NCBI GenBank assembly: GCA_030272785.1
Contig: JARXKM010000005.1
Coordinates: 1-54,165 of the forward strand
Direction of reading: 5' to 3'
DNA length: 54,165 nucleotides
DNA from: Pseudomonadota bacterium
GTDB lineage: Bacteria > Pseudomonadota > Gammaproteobacteria > Burkholderiales > Burkholderiaceae_D
Below, piece after piece: positions 25,365 through 35,404 of this stretch (its first letter is position 1; every line of letters begins with the position of its first letter). The translations under genes were made by a program, and so were the position numbers. Below the pieces are notes generated by a model. It was not told where the DNA came from. It saw only the letters and a list, made by a program, of their open reading frames with translations, and did no database searches.

Positions 25365-25756
25365 GCATGCCGCCGCGCCGCCTTCGCCATGCCCATGGCA
25401 CCGGCTTCACCCTGCTCGAGGTGCTGGTGGCGCTGGTCATCGTCGGCACCGCGCTGGGCGCCTCGCTGCGCGCGGTCGGCAGCCTGGCCGCCAACAGCGC
25501 CGGCCTGCGCAGCGCCATGATGGCCACCTGGTCGGCGGAAAACCGGCTGGTGCAGATCCGCCTTGGCCACGAGTTTCCCGCCGTCGGCAAGCGCAGCTTC
25601 GACTGCGCCCAGGGCGACCTGAAGCTGGTGTGCGAGGAGGAAGTGCTGGCCAGCCCGAACCCGCTGCTGCGCCGGGTCGAGGTGGCGGTGTTCGACCTCG
25701 AGCATCCGGAGCGGCGCATCCTCAAGCTGGTGCAACTTGTGATGAGTCCGCAATGA
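25361..25756 (+). CDS. gspI: Type II secretion minor pseudopilin GspI
   Basis: A 131-residue pseudopilin with leader cleavage at TG|FTLLE (after residue 15), the hydrophobic helix VLVALVIVGTALGASL and a short C-terminal domain ending RILKLVQLVMS. GspI nucleates the GspI-J-K tip complex. Both ends overlap neighbours through ATGA, indicating coupled translation. Confidence 0.92.
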   Translation: MSMPPRRLRHAHGTGFTLLEVLVALVIVGTALGASLRAVGSLAANSAGLRSAMMATWSAENRLVQIRLGHEFPAVGKRSFDCAQGDLKLVCEEEVLASPNPLLRRVEVAVFDLEHPERRILKLVQLVMSPQ

Positions 25757-26385
25757 GGCGCGCGCGCGGCTTCACCCTGGTCGAACTGCTGGTGGCGATC
25801 AGCATCCTGGCGATGGTCGCGGTGCTCGGCTGGCGCGGCCTGGACGGCATCGTGCGCGCCCGCGGCGCCCTCACCGAGCAGATGGAAACGACGCGCGGCA
25901 TGCAGCTCGCCTTCGCCCAGATGCAGAGCGACTGCGAGCACATGGCGGTCGACGCCGACCTGCTCGACAAGCGGCCGTTCCTGCAGGCCGACGCCGACCG
26001 CCTGACCCTGGTGCGCACCAGCTCGGTGGAAAACGAGCCGATGCGCCTGCAGGTGGTGGCCTACCGCATCCGCGACGGCGTGCTGATGCGGCGCGAGTCG
26101 ATCGGCACGCGCGACCTGGTCCAGCTCGACGTGTTGTGGAAGGCGGCCACCAGCGACGCCGACAGCACCGCGCCGGTCGCCCTGCAGGCGGGCGTTACCG
26201 GCATGGCGATCCAGACCTGGGAAAACAACCAGTGGCGCCAGTCGCCGGCGCCACTGGCCGGCACGCCCGCGCCGGCCGCCGGGGCGGCGCCGCTGAACGT
26301 GCTGCCGACCGGCCTGCAGGTGGCGCTGCAGGTGCGCGGCGTGGCCGCGCCGATGGTCAAGGCCTTCCTGCTGGGGGGCATATGA
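25753..26385 (+). CDS. gspJ: Type II secretion minor pseudopilin GspJ
   Basis: A 210-residue pseudopilin with a 6-residue leader (MRRARG|FTLVE) and helix LLVAISILAMVAVLGW. The large periplasmic domain has the GspJ pattern (DRLTLVRTSSVENEPMRLQ, VAYRIRDGVLMRRES). ATG 25753 overlaps the gspI stop, and the gspK ATG overlaps its own stop. Confidence 0.92.
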   Translation: MRRARGFTLVELLVAISILAMVAVLGWRGLDGIVRARGALTEQMETTRGMQLAFAQMQSDCEHMAVDADLLDKRPFLQADADRLTLVRTSSVENEPMRLQVVAYRIRDGVLMRRESIGTRDLVQLDVLWKAATSDADSTAPVALQAGVTGMAIQTWENNQWRQSPAPLAGTPAPAAGAAPLNVLPTGLQVALQVRGVAAPMVKAFLLGGI

Positions 26386-27353
26386 GGCCGGCGATGCGCC
26401 CGGGCCGCCAGCGCGGCGTGGCGGTGATCACCGCCTTGCTGCTGACCACGCTGGCGATCACCATCGTCGCCAGCCTGTTCTGGCAGCAACAGGTGCAGGT
26501 GCGTTCGATGGAAAACCAGCGCCTGCACCTGCAGACCAAGTGGATACTGCGCGGTGCGCTCGACTGGGCCGGCCTGGTGCTGCGCCAGGACGGCCGCGAC
26601 AACAGCTACACCTCGCTCGACCAGGTGTGGGCGACGCCGCTGGCCGAAACCCGGCTCGACCAGTACATCGAGCGCGAGCGGGTCGAGGGCGAGGTGTTCG
26701 ACGCTACCTTGTCCGGCAGTATTATCGACGCCACCTCGCGGTACAATCTGGGCAACTTGGCCAAGGACCGCGGCGCGCCGCTGTTGCCGCAGATCGAGAT
26801 CTTCAAACGCCTGCTGGTCAACCTGAAGCTCGACCCGGCGCTGGCAGTGCGCACCGCCGCCGCCGTCGCGGCGGGACGGCCGCAGCAGGCGAGCGCCGAG
26901 CCGCCGGTCGACGGCGCGCCGAAAGCGGCGCCGTCGAGCAGCCAGCCGGTTGGTTTGCGCCAGTTGGACGACCTGTTGTCGATTCCCGGGTATACGGTAG
27001 AAATGGTGGAGAAGCTGCGCGACTTCGTCATCGTGTTGCCGGAAACGACGACGGTGAATGTGAATACCGCGCCGACGGAAGTATTGGCGGCGGTGATCCC
27101 GGATTTGTCGCTGGCCGAGGCGAATGGGTTGGCGGCGCGCCGCAAGAGCGCCGCCTGGCGCGACCTGACGTACTTCACCACCGACCTGCACGGCAAGAAG
27201 GAAGTGCCGGGCGCGGTGGCGGTGCAGAGTAATTATTTCCTGGTGCGCAGCCGGGTGCGGCTGGACCGGGCCGCGCTCGATGCGGAGGCCCTGATCAACC
27301 GCGGCACCGATGGGCGTCACGTCACGACCCTGATTTGGGTACGGCAAAACTAG
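26382..27353 (+). CDS. gspK: Type II secretion minor pseudopilin GspK
   Basis: A 323-residue pseudopilin with leader MRPAMRPGRQRG and mature start VAVIT. It lacks the Glu at mature position 5, as is normal for GspK, the tip subunit. The large domain includes SRYNLGNLAKD and the helix-hairpin-helix-like VNVNTAPTEVLAAVIPDLS. An Ala/Pro/Ser-rich insert lies near 165-200. Confidence 0.92.
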   Translation: MRPAMRPGRQRGVAVITALLLTTLAITIVASLFWQQQVQVRSMENQRLHLQTKWILRGALDWAGLVLRQDGRDNSYTSLDQVWATPLAETRLDQYIERERVEGEVFDATLSGSIIDATSRYNLGNLAKDRGAPLLPQIEIFKRLLVNLKLDPALAVRTAAAVAAGRPQQASAEPPVDGAPKAAPSSSQPVGLRQLDDLLSIPGYTVEMVEKLRDFVIVLPETTTVNVNTAPTEVLAAVIPDLSLAEANGLAARRKSAAWRDLTYFTTDLHGKKEVPGAVAVQSNYFLVRSRVRLDRAALDAEALINRGTDGRHVTTLIWVRQN

Positions 27354-27370
27354 AACGAAAGCGAGCGCGT

Positions 27371-28585
27371 TTGACTACTTTATATATCCGGCTTCCGGCC
27401 CGTGCCGATGGCGACGCCGCCTTGGCGCGCTTCGCCCTGGTGGCCGACGGCGGCGCCATCGACCAGCAGGGCGAGGGCATGCTGCGCGGTCTCGGCGACC
27501 TGGTCGCGGCCAGCCGCCGCGTGGTGCTGCTGCTGGCCGCCGCCGACGTCACCATGCTGCAGGTGAAGGCGCCGCCGCTGTCGGCGGCGCGCCTGAAGGC
27601 AGCACTGCCCAGCCTGGTCGAAGAGCAGGTGCTGGGCGACCCGGCCGAGTGCGTGCTGGCGGTCGCGCCGGCGCAATCGGCCGACGGCCTGCGCAGCGTC
27701 GCGGTGGTGCAGCGCGCCTACCTCGAGCCGCTGGTGCGCGCCATGCTGGCGCTGGGCGCGCGCGCCATCGCCGCGCTGCCGGCCCAGCTGTGCCTGCCGT
27801 TGCTGCCGGGCCATGTCAGCGCCGCCGTCAGCGCCTCCGGGCTGACCCTGCGCGACGGCCTGTACCACGGCCTCGGCCTGGCCATGGCCAGCACGCCCGA
27901 AGTGGCGCTGCAGACTTTGCGCGCGCTGGCCGGCGACGCCCCGCTGACGCTGTACCTGCCGACCGACGAGCTCGGCCTGTACCAGGCACTCAGCACCGAC
28001 GCCGGCCCCACCGTCACGCTCGAGGCGGACGCGTGGCAGCACTGGATCGCCGGCTCGAAGACCACCACGCTCGACCTGGTGCCGGCGCTCGGCGCGGCCG
28101 GCGCGCGCGCGCGCGACTGGCGCCGCTGGCGCTGGCCGCTCGGGCTCGCCGCGCTGGCCGTGATCGTCAACCTGGTCGGCATCAACGTCCAGTGGCTGCG
28201 CATGAAGCACGAGGCCGATGCGATCCGGCTGGCCAACCTGCAGACCTACCGCGCCGCCTATCCGAAGGACACGGTGATCCAGGACCCGGTGCTGCAGATG
28301 CGCGCCAACCTCGCGCGCGCGCGCGCCGCCGGCGGCCAGCTCGGGCCGGATGAATTCCCCTACCTGGCGGCGGCCTTCGGCGAGGCCGCGCGAGCGCTGC
28401 CGCGCCCGCTCGGGATCGTCGCGCTCGATTACCGCGAACGTGTCCTCAGCGTCAAGGTCAAACCAGAGTCGGCCGACCCCGGCGTGCTCGGCACGCTCAA
28501 GGCCGCGCTGGCCGCGCGCGGCCTGAGCCTGGAAGAAACGGCGCCGGCCACCTGGCTGGTGCGCAACACGGGAGCGAAGCCATGA
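27371..28585 (+). CDS. gspL: Type II secretion inner-membrane protein GspL
   Basis: A 404-residue GspL. The cytoplasmic actin-like domain (~1-240) begins TTLYIRLPARADGDAALARF, one membrane helix follows (WPLGLAALAVIVNLVGINV, ~257-275), and a periplasmic ferredoxin-like domain ends the chain. It links the GspE ATPase to GspM. I prefer TTG 27371 because it gives the usual family N-terminus; an upstream TTG at 27335 would overlap gspK and add 12 residues. Neither has a strong ribosome binding site. Confidence 0.88.
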   Translation: MTTLYIRLPARADGDAALARFALVADGGAIDQQGEGMLRGLGDLVAASRRVVLLLAAADVTMLQVKAPPLSAARLKAALPSLVEEQVLGDPAECVLAVAPAQSADGLRSVAVVQRAYLEPLVRAMLALGARAIAALPAQLCLPLLPGHVSAAVSASGLTLRDGLYHGLGLAMASTPEVALQTLRALAGDAPLTLYLPTDELGLYQALSTDAGPTVTLEADAWQHWIAGSKTTTLDLVPALGAAGARARDWRRWRWPLGLAALAVIVNLVGINVQWLRMKHEADAIRLANLQTYRAAYPKDTVIQDPVLQMRANLARARAAGGQLGPDEFPYLAAAFGEAARALPRPLGIVALDYRERVLSVKVKPESADPGVLGTLKAALAARGLSLEETAPATWLVRNTGAKP

Positions 28586-29103
28586 GCGCCGCAAGCAGCA
28601 TCGGGCAACTGAAGGACAGGCTGGCGCTGGCCTGGCTGGCGCGCACCGAGCAGGAGCGCAAGCTGCTCGCCGGTGCCGCCGCGCTGGCCGCGCTGGCGCT
28701 GGTGTACGCGCTGCTGGTGGCGCCGGCGCTGGCCGGCAAGGCCGCGCTCGACAAGGAACTGCCGCAGCTGCGCACCCAGGCCGCCCAGCTGCGCGCACTG
28801 GCGCTCGAGGCGGGCGAGCTGGCGCGCCAGCCGGTGCTGCAGGCGGCGCCGATGACGCGCGAGAGCCTCACCGCCAGCCTGGCCGCGCTGAGCATCACGG
28901 CGCAGTCGCTGACCATGACGGGCGAATACGCGCGCCTGCAGCTGACCGGCGTCTCGTTCGCCAATCTGGCCGGCTGGCTCGACGCCCAGCGGCGCGAAAA
29001 CCGCATCGCCGTGCAGGACGCGGCGATCGGCGCGCAGGGCGCCGCCGGCCAGGTCGACGCCACCCTCACCTTGCACCAGGATGCCGGTGCGGGGGCGCGG
29101 TGA
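28582..29103 (+). CDS. gspM: Type II secretion inner-membrane protein GspM
   Basis: A 173-residue bitopic protein. A short cytoplasmic N-terminus with WLARTEQERKLL leads into the membrane helix LAGAAALAALALVYALLVAP (~30-48), and the periplasmic domain has a coiled-coil-like start and a small ferredoxin-like fold. GspM pairs with GspL in the inner-membrane platform. Its ATG overlaps the gspL stop. Confidence 0.88.
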   Translation: MSAASSIGQLKDRLALAWLARTEQERKLLAGAAALAALALVYALLVAPALAGKAALDKELPQLRTQAAQLRALALEAGELARQPVLQAAPMTRESLTASLAALSITAQSLTMTGEYARLQLTGVSFANLAGWLDAQRRENRIAVQDAAIGAQGAAGQVDATLTLHQDAGAGAR

Positions 29104-29873
29104 AGCGCGCCGTGCTATGGTGTGCGGCGGTGCTGCTGGCGGCGGCGCTGACGGTGTTGGCATGCTTCCCGGCAAGTTGGCTGGCGCCGCTGGTGGAGCG
29201 CCAGACCGGCGCCCGTTTGACTCTGGGAGACGCGCAAGGTACGCTTTGGCGCGGCTCGGCCTTTCTGGGCGGCGCCCCGGGGGCCGGCGGGGCGGTCACG
29301 CCGCTGTTGCCGGGCCGCTTCGCCTGGCGCCTGTCGCCGCTGGTGCTGGTCGGCCATGTCGCGCTGGCGCTGGAGAACCCGCTGGCGCTGTCGCAGCCGG
29401 TGCGCATCGACGGCGGCTGGTCGCAGTGGCAGGTCAGTCCGGCCGAGCTGATGTTGCCGGCCGAGGGCCTGGCCGGGCTGGGCGCGCCGCTCAATACGCT
29501 GGCGCCGAGCGGGGTGATGCGGCTGTCGTGGACCACGCTCGAGCTGCTGCGCCAGCAGCAAACGGTCGCCGTCAACGGCCGCACGGTGCTGGCGATGACC
29601 GACATGGGCTCGCGCATGACGCCGGTCAAGCCGCTCGGCAGCTATGAGCTGGCGATGGACTGGCACGGCCAGCAGGCGCAGTTAAAGCTGAGCACCTTGC
29701 GCGGCGCCTTGCTGCTGTCGGGCAGCGGCGCGCTCGACCGCGGCCGGCTGCAGTTTTCCGGCCAGGCATCGGCGGCGAATGGATATGAAGAAACGCTGGG
29801 CAATCTGCTGAATTTATTGGGCCAGCGCCGAATGGTGGGCGGCAAGAATATTATCGCGTTAGAGTTCAAATAA
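29100..29873 (+). CDS. gspN: Type II secretion protein GspN
   Basis: A 257-residue protein starting at GTG 29100, overlapping the gspM stop. It has an N-terminal hydrophobic segment (~4-22), then GARLTLGDAQGTLWRGSAFL and LPGRFAWRLSPL, which are typical GspN features, and a beta-rich periplasmic domain. GspN is an accessory component absent from many T2SS, and its role is poorly defined. It sits directly before the secretin gene, with TAATG overlap. Confidence 0.88.
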   Translation: MKRAVLWCAAVLLAAALTVLACFPASWLAPLVERQTGARLTLGDAQGTLWRGSAFLGGAPGAGGAVTPLLPGRFAWRLSPLVLVGHVALALENPLALSQPVRIDGGWSQWQVSPAELMLPAEGLAGLGAPLNTLAPSGVMRLSWTTLELLRQQQTVAVNGRTVLAMTDMGSRMTPVKPLGSYELAMDWHGQQAQLKLSTLRGALLLSGSGALDRGRLQFSGQASAANGYEETLGNLLNLLGQRRMVGGKNIIALEFK

Positions 29874-32125
29874 TGAAAACATCGACAGGCAGCACCTTCC
29901 CCCTTCCGGCCATGCGCCGGCTCGCCGCCGCCACGCTGTGCTGCGCCGCCGCGCTGGGCACCGTGCTGAGCGCCCCGGCCGCCGCGCAGGAGCCGACCAG
30001 CTCGGGCGCCGCGCTCAACTTCGTCAACGCCGACATGGAGTCGGTCATCAAGGCGGTCGGCCACTACACCGGCATGACCTTCATCATCGACCCGCGCGTG
30101 AAGGGCACGTTGACGCTGGTGTCGGAAAAAACGCTGAGCAAGTCGCAGGCCTTCGCGCTGCTGACCTCGGCGCTGCGCCTGCAGGGCTATGCGGTCGTCA
30201 CCGGCGACGGCTACGCCAAGGTGGTGCCGGAAGCGGAAGCCAAAATGCAGTCCTCGCCGACCCAGGTCGGAGTCGGCGGCGCGCGCGTCAAGGGCGACCA
30301 GATCGCCACCCAGATCTTCCACCTGAGCTACGAGTCGGCCGCCAACCTGACCGCCGTGCTGCGCCCGCTCATTTCACCCAACAACTCGATCATGGCCAAC
30401 CCGGGCAACAACAGCCTGGTGGTCACCGACTACGCCGACAACCTGCGCCGCCTGGCCAAGATCATCGCCGCGCTCGACGCCCCGGTCGGCGCCGACCTCG
30501 ACGTGGTGCCGGTGCGCTACGCGGTCGCCTCCGACGTCGCCGCGATGGTCGGGCGCCTGATGGAACCGGCCCCCGGCGGCGACTCCGGCCGCGTCTCGGT
30601 GCTGGCCGACCCGCGCACCAACTCGGTGGTGGTGCGCGCGCCGTCGGCGGCGCGCGCCAACCTGGCCAAGTCGCTCATCGCCAAGCTCGACCAGCCGACC
30701 GCGGAGGCCGGCAACGTCCACGTGGTCTACCTGAAAAACGCCGACGCCACCAAGCTGGCGCAGACCTTGCGCGCGGTGGTCTCGTCCGACACCTCGCTGC
30801 CGCAGACCCCGCAGGGCACCACCGGCGGCTCGGTGCCGTCCGGCGCCGGCGCCGGCGCCACCGGCGCGCAGGGCCAGTCGGGCGGGCTGACCGGCGGTGC
30901 CGGCATCGGCAGCATGAACCCGCAGAGTCCGGGCCAGACCAGCGGCAGCGGCGCCGGCGCCACCGGCGCCGGTTTCATCCAGGCCGACGCCTCCACCAAC
31001 ACGCTCATCATCACCGCCAGCGAGGCGGTCTACCGCAACCTGCGCGCCGTCATCGACCAGCTCGACGTGCGCCGCGCCCAGGTCTACATCGAGGCGCTGA
31101 TCGTCGAGGTCAGCTCGGACAAGGCGTCCGAATTCGGCGTCCAGTGGCTGGCCGCGTCAGGCGACGCCAACAGCCGCTACCGGGTCGGCGGCGTGCAGAA
31201 CTTTAACGCCACCTCCGGCAACGGCCTCGCCGCGCTGATCGGCGGCAATGCGCTGCCGGGCGCCGGCTTCTCGGTCGGCATCTTCAAACAGATCAACGGC
31301 GCGCTCGGCCTGGGCGCCATCGCCCACGCGCTCGAAAGCGACAAGAACACCAACGTGCTGTCGACGCCGAACATGCTCACGCTCGACAACGAGCTGTCGA
31401 TCATCAGGGTGGGCCAGAACGTGCCGATCATCAGCGGCCAGTTCACCACCGCCGCCGGCGGCGCCAATGCCAATCCGTTCCAGACCATCGACCGGCGCGA
31501 CGTCGGCCTCACCCTCAGGGTGCGCCCGCAGATTTCCGAAGGCGGCACCGTCAAGATGTCGATCTACAATGAAAGTTCGAGCGTGGTGGCCGGCAGCAAG
31601 ACCGACCCGGCCGGCGTCACCACCGACATCCGCATCATCGAGAACAACGTCATCGCCGACAACGGCCAGATCATCGTGCTGGGCGGCCTGATCAAGGACG
31701 ATGTGGGCGGCGCCGAGGAACGGGTGCCCGGCCTGGGCAGCATCCCGGTGCTCGGCAACCTGTTCAAGTACCGTTCGCGCACCCGCGTCAAGACCAACCT
31801 GATGGTGTTCCTGCGCCCGGTGATCGTGCGCAGCAAGGAAGACAGCAACGCCATCGCGATGGACCGCTACGACTACATGCGCACCTCCGGCGTGCTGGCG
31901 CAGCCGGCCGACACCAACGTGCTGGTCAAGGAACTGGGCACGCCGGTGTTGCCGGCGCTGTCGAACGGCCAGCCGCCGGCGGGCGGTTCGATGGCCGCGG
32001 TGCCGCCCAAGGCGGTGCTGGCGCCGCCGCCGCAGCGCCCGGGCGCCAGCGCGCCGCTGCAGCAGCCGCAGCAACCTCAGCAGCAGCAGCCCGAGGCTCC
32101 GCTGTACCGGCCGGTGCAGAAATGA
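29873..32125 (+). CDS. gspD: Type II secretion secretin GspD
   Basis: A 750-residue outer-membrane secretin. The signal peptide ends near residue 42 (APAAAQE). The N0-N3 domains (~45-400) include [20 protein letters not shown], and the third carries a Gly/Ser/Thr-rich insert (~320-365). The secretin core contains [13 protein letters not shown] and the C-terminal [14 protein letters not shown] motif. The last ~70 residues are Pro/Gln-rich. It forms the 12-15-mer gate through which folded proteins exit. No GspS pilotin gene is adjacent. Confidence 0.96.
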   Translation: MKTSTGSTFPLPAMRRLAAATLCCAAALGTVLSAPAAAQEPTSSGAALNFVNADMESVIKAVGHYTGMTFIIDPRVKGTLTLVSEKTLSKSQAFALLTSALRLQGYAVVTGDGYAKVVPEAEAKMQSSPTQVGVGGARVKGDQIATQIFHLSYESAANLTAVLRPLISPNNSIMANPGNNSLVVTDYADNLRRLAKIIAALDAPVGADLDVVPVRYAVASDVAAMVGRLMEPAPGGDSGRVSVLADPRTNSVVVRAPSAARANLAKSLIAKLDQPTAEAGNVHVVYLKNADATKLAQTLRAVVSSDTSLPQTPQGTTGGSVPSGAGAGATGAQGQSGGLTGGAGIGSMNPQSPGQTSGSGAGATGAGFIQADASTNTLIITASEAVYRNLRAVIDQLDVRRAQVYIEALIVEVSSDKASEFGVQWLAASGDANSRYRVGGVQNFNATSGNGLAALIGGNALPGAGFSVGIFKQINGALGLGAIAHALESDKNTNVLSTPNMLTLDNELSIIRVGQNVPIISGQFTTAAGGANANPFQTIDRRDVGLTLRVRPQISEGGTVKMSIYNESSSVVAGSKTDPAGVTTDIRIIENNVIADNGQIIVLGGLIKDDVGGAEERVPGLGSIPVLGNLFKYRSRTRVKTNLMVFLRPVIVRSKEDSNAIAMDRYDYMRTSGVLAQPADTNVLVKELGTPVLPALSNGQPPAGGSMAAVPPKAVLAPPPQRPGASAPLQQPQQPQQQQPEAPLYRPVQK

Positions 32126-32138
32126 TCGGCGCGCAACC

Positions 32139-33560
32139 ATGAGCAACCTGCTGCCGTATGCCTTCGCGCGCGATTTCGGCGTGCTGGCGCGTTCGCTCGA
32201 CGGTCCCGACCAGCCGGTCGAGGTGTGGATCTCCGGCGCCACCGCGCCGGCCGCCATCGCCGAGGTGTCGCGCCGCTTCGGCCGCATCGCGTTGCGCCGC
32301 ATGGACCGCGCCGACCTCGAGGCGGCCATCGCCACCGCCTACGCCGGCGCCGGCGGCGACGCCTCGCAGGTGGTCGACGAATTCGACGCCGACCTCGACC
32401 TGACCAAGCTGCTGCAGGACGTGCCGGCCATCGAAGACCTGCTCGAATCGTCCGACGATGCGCCGGTGATCCGCATGATCAACGCGCTGCTGACCCAGTC
32501 GCTGCGCGAGGGCGCCTCCGACATCCACATCGAGCCGTTCGAGCAGACCTCGGTGGTGCGCTTTCGCATCGACGGCGCCCTGCGCGACGTGGTGCGCCCG
32601 CGCAAGGCGATCCACGCCTCGCTGATCTCGCGCATCAAGATCATGTCGCAGCTCGACATCGCCGAAAAGCGCCTGCCGCAGGACGGCCGCATCACCCTGC
32701 GGGTCGGCGGCAAGCCGGTCGACGTGCGCGTGTCGACCCTGCCGACCGGCCACGGCGAGCGCGCGGTGCTGCGATTGCTCGACAAGGAGGCCGGCCGGCT
32801 CGACCTGTCGCACCTGGGCATGAGCGGCCAGCTGCTGCCGCAGTTCGACCGCATGATCAACCAGCCGCACGGCATCGTGCTGGTGACCGGCCCGACCGGC
32901 TCGGGCAAGACCACCACCCTGTACGCCGCGCTGGCGCGCCTGAACGCGTCGACCACCAACATCCTCACCGTCGAAGACCCGATCGAGTACGACCTGGTCG
33001 GGGTCGGCCAGACCCAGGTCAACGCGCGCATCGACATGAGCTTCGCCAAGGCGCTGCGGGCGATCCTGCGGCAGGACCCGGACGTCATCATGATCGGCGA
33101 GATCCGCGACCTCGAAACCGCGCAGATCGCGGTGCAGGCCTCGCTGACCGGCCACCTGGTGCTGGCGACCTTGCACACCAACGACGCCGCCGCCGCCGTC
33201 ACGCGCCTGCTCGACATGGGGATCGAACCGTTCCTGCTGTCGTCCTCGCTGCTCGGCGTGATGGCGCAGCGGCTGGTGCGCAAGCTGTGCGAGTACTGCA
33301 AGGCGCCGGACGGCCCGCACTGGAAAGCGGTCGGCTGCGACAAGTGCGGCCACACCGGCTACCACGGCCGGGTCGGCGTCTACGAGCTGCTCGCAACGAC
33401 CGAGCATATCCGCGCGCAGATCCACAACCGCGCCTCCGAGGCCGAGATCCGCGTCTCGGCGCAGGCGTCGGGCATGCGCACCATGCGCGAAGACGGCGAG
33501 CGCTTCCTGCGCGACGGCACCACCACGCCGGCCGAGCTGCTGCGCGTGACCAAGGACTGA
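32139..33560 (+). CDS. gspE: Type II secretion ATPase GspE
   Basis: A 473-residue assembly ATPase. Walker A is GPTGSGKTT at about 251-259, the Asp box is [11 protein letters not shown], Walker B is [13 protein letters not shown] and the His box is [12 protein letters not shown]. Tetracysteine zinc motif CEYC...CDKC lies near 385-400. The N1 domain (~1-100) binds GspL. It powers pseudopilus assembly from the cytoplasm. It starts 13 nt after gspD. Confidence 0.96.
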   Translation: MSNLLPYAFARDFGVLARSLDGPDQPVEVWISGATAPAAIAEVSRRFGRIALRRMDRADLEAAIATAYAGAGGDASQVVDEFDADLDLTKLLQDVPAIEDLLESSDDAPVIRMINALLTQSLREGASDIHIEPFEQTSVVRFRIDGALRDVVRPRKAIHASLISRIKIMSQLDIAEKRLPQDGRITLRVGGKPVDVRVSTLPTGHGERAVLRLLDKEAGRLDLSHLGMSGQLLPQFDRMINQPHGIVLVTGPTGSGKTTTLYAALARLNASTTNILTVEDPIEYDLVGVGQTQVNARIDMSFAKALRAILRQDPDVIMIGEIRDLETAQIAVQASLTGHLVLATLHTNDAAAAVTRLLDMGIEPFLLSSSLLGVMAQRLVRKLCEYCKAPDGPHWKAVGCDKCGHTGYHGRVGVYELLATTEHIRAQIHNRASEAEIRVSAQASGMRTMREDGERFLRDGTTTPAELLRVTKD

Positions 33561-33567
33561 GCCCGCG

Positions 33568-34788
33568 ATGCCCGCCTTTCGCTACGAAGCCGTGGACGCC
33601 GCCGGCGCCACCCGCAAGGGCGTGGTCAACGCCGACAATCCCCGTTCGGCGCGCGCCGACCTGCGCAGCCAGGGCCTGACGCCGCTCAGCGTCGACGCCA
33701 TCGCCGCCCAGCTCGACGCGGCCGGCGTGGCCAAGAGCCGCGGCTTCGGCGAGCGCCTCTCGCAGGTCGAACTGGCGCTGTTTACGCGCCAGCTGGCCAG
33801 CCTGCTCGAAGCCGGCCTGCCGCTCGAACAGGCCTTCACCGCGCTGCTCGAACAGGCTGAGCGTCCCTACGTGCGCGACCTGGTCGCCTCGATCCGCTCC
33901 GAAGTGATGGGCGGCGCCTCGTTCTCCGACGCACTGGCGCGCCACCCGCGCGACTTCGCCGAGATCTACCGCGCGCTGGTCGCCTCGGGCGAGCAGATCG
34001 GCCAGCTGGCGCGCGTGCTCTCGCGCCTGGCCGACTACATCGAGCGCAGCAACGCGCTGGTGCAGAAGGTGCGCCTGGCCTTCATCTATCCGGCCATCGT
34101 CACCGTGGTGGCGTTCGCCATCGTCATCTTCCTGCTCACCTACGTGGTGCCGCAGATCGTCTCGGTGTTCGCCAACACCAAGCAGAAGCTGCCGCTGCTG
34201 ACGCTGATGATGCTGGCGGTGTCGAACTTCACGCGCGCCTACGGCATCTACGTCGCGCTGATCGCCATCGGCGCCTTCATGGCGTGGCGCCGCGCGCTCA
34301 AGAACCCGGTGCTTAAGCGCCGCTTCCATTCCTGGCTGCTGACTGCGCCCGTGTACGGCAAATTCGAGCGCAGCATGAACACCGCGCGCTTCGCCAGCAC
34401 CCTGGCCATCACCACCGGCTCGGGCGTGCCGATCCTGCGCGCGCTCGACACCAGCCGCGACACCTTGTCGAACGTGGCCATGAAGGAGCTGGTCGAAGAG
34501 GCCAGCGCCAGCGTGCGCGAGGGCGTCAGCCTGGCGCGCGCGCTGTCGGCCCAGAAGCACTTCCCGCCGATGCTGATCCACATGATCCGCGCCGGCGAAA
34601 TCACCGGCGAGCTGCCGGCCATGCTCGATCGCGCCGCCAGCGCCCAGCAGGCCGACCTCGAACGGCGCGCGCTGACCATCGCCGGCCTGCTCGAGCCGGT
34701 GCTGATCCTGGCGATGGGCGTGGTGGTGCTGCTGATCGTGCTGGCGGTGCTGATGCCGATCATTGAAATCAACCAGCTGGTGCGGTAA
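33568..34788 (+). CDS. gspF: Type II secretion inner-membrane platform protein GspF
   Basis: A 406-residue polytopic protein with two homologous cytoplasmic helical domains (about 70-165 and 270-365) and three membrane helices (for example FIYPAIVTVVAFAIVIFLL and ILAMGVVVLLIVLAVLMP). GspF is the platform on which pseudopilins are assembled. It begins 7 nt after gspE. Confidence 0.95.
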   Translation: MPAFRYEAVDAAGATRKGVVNADNPRSARADLRSQGLTPLSVDAIAAQLDAAGVAKSRGFGERLSQVELALFTRQLASLLEAGLPLEQAFTALLEQAERPYVRDLVASIRSEVMGGASFSDALARHPRDFAEIYRALVASGEQIGQLARVLSRLADYIERSNALVQKVRLAFIYPAIVTVVAFAIVIFLLTYVVPQIVSVFANTKQKLPLLTLMMLAVSNFTRAYGIYVALIAIGAFMAWRRALKNPVLKRRFHSWLLTAPVYGKFERSMNTARFASTLAITTGSGVPILRALDTSRDTLSNVAMKELVEEASASVREGVSLARALSAQKHFPPMLIHMIRAGEITGELPAMLDRAASAQQADLERRALTIAGLLEPVLILAMGVVVLLIVLAVLMPIIEINQLVR

Positions 34789-34795
34789 CTGAAAG

Positions 34796-35386
34796 ATGTC
34801 GATGAAGCGTTTGCCCCTGTTGTTGAGTTTTTTCGCGCTGGTCGCGCTGACCGCCTCGCTGACCTACTGGGTGGTGCAGTGGACCCAGCCGCCGCAGCGC
34901 CCGCAGGCCGCGGTGGTGGCCGGCGCCTTGCCGCCGCCGTCGATCGACGCCGCCGCCACGCTGTTCGGCGGCCAGGCCTCGGCTGCGGTGGCCAGCAACT
35001 ACCAGCTCACCGGAGTGGTGGCGGCGGGGCGCGACAGCGTCGCCATCATCGTCGCCGACGGCGCCGCGCCGAAGGCCCTCAAGCTGGGCAAGGAAGTGGC
35101 GGCCGGCGTGACGGTGCAGGAAGTGCATCCGCGCTACGTGATGCTGTCCGACGGCGGCGTCCTGAAACGCATCGACATCGCGCAGGACAACCGGCCGGCC
35201 GCCGGCGCGCCGGCGTCGCCGCTGCCGAACCAGCCGCAGTTCCAGCCGCAACCGCAGCCGCAGCCGCAGCCAATGCCGGTGCAGCCGATGCCGCAGCAGC
35301 TGCAGGCGCCGCCGCCGCCGGCGCCGGTGCAAATGGCGCCACCGATGCGCGGGCAGGTGCCCGCCGCCGGTCCGCAACTGCAGTAA
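34796..35386 (+). CDS. gspC: GspC-like type II secretion coupling protein, short, without PDZ
   Basis: A 196-residue protein with a single N-terminal membrane helix (~6-27, LPLLLSFFALVALTASLTYW) and a homology-region domain (~50-130) containing LFGG, NYQLTGVVAAGRDSVAIIV and VLKRIDI, the pattern of GspC HR domains that bind the secretin N0 domain. No PDZ or coiled coil follows; instead the last ~60 residues are Pro/Gln-rich (PQFQPQPQPQPQPMPVQPM). GspC usually leads its operon; here it is last, 7 nt after gspF. The function is inferred from the HR domain and context. Confidence 0.8.
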   Translation: MSMKRLPLLLSFFALVALTASLTYWVVQWTQPPQRPQAAVVAGALPPPSIDAAATLFGGQASAAVASNYQLTGVVAAGRDSVAIIVADGAAPKALKLGKEVAAGVTVQEVHPRYVMLSDGGVLKRIDIAQDNRPAAGAPASPLPNQPQFQPQPQPQPQPMPVQPMPQQLQAPPPPAPVQMAPPMRGQVPAAGPQLQ

Positions 35387-35404
35387 GCCGGCCGCTTGCC
35401 GCCG

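Noticed and set aside
27335-27373. Alternative upstream start of gspL at 27335
   Set aside because: It would overlap gspK and precede the usual family N-terminus; 27371 fits better, though neither has a strong ribosome site.
35250-35286. Pro/Gln repeat in gspC considered as an insertion
   Set aside because: Simple in-frame low-complexity codon repeat within an intact reading frame; no sign of a mobile element.
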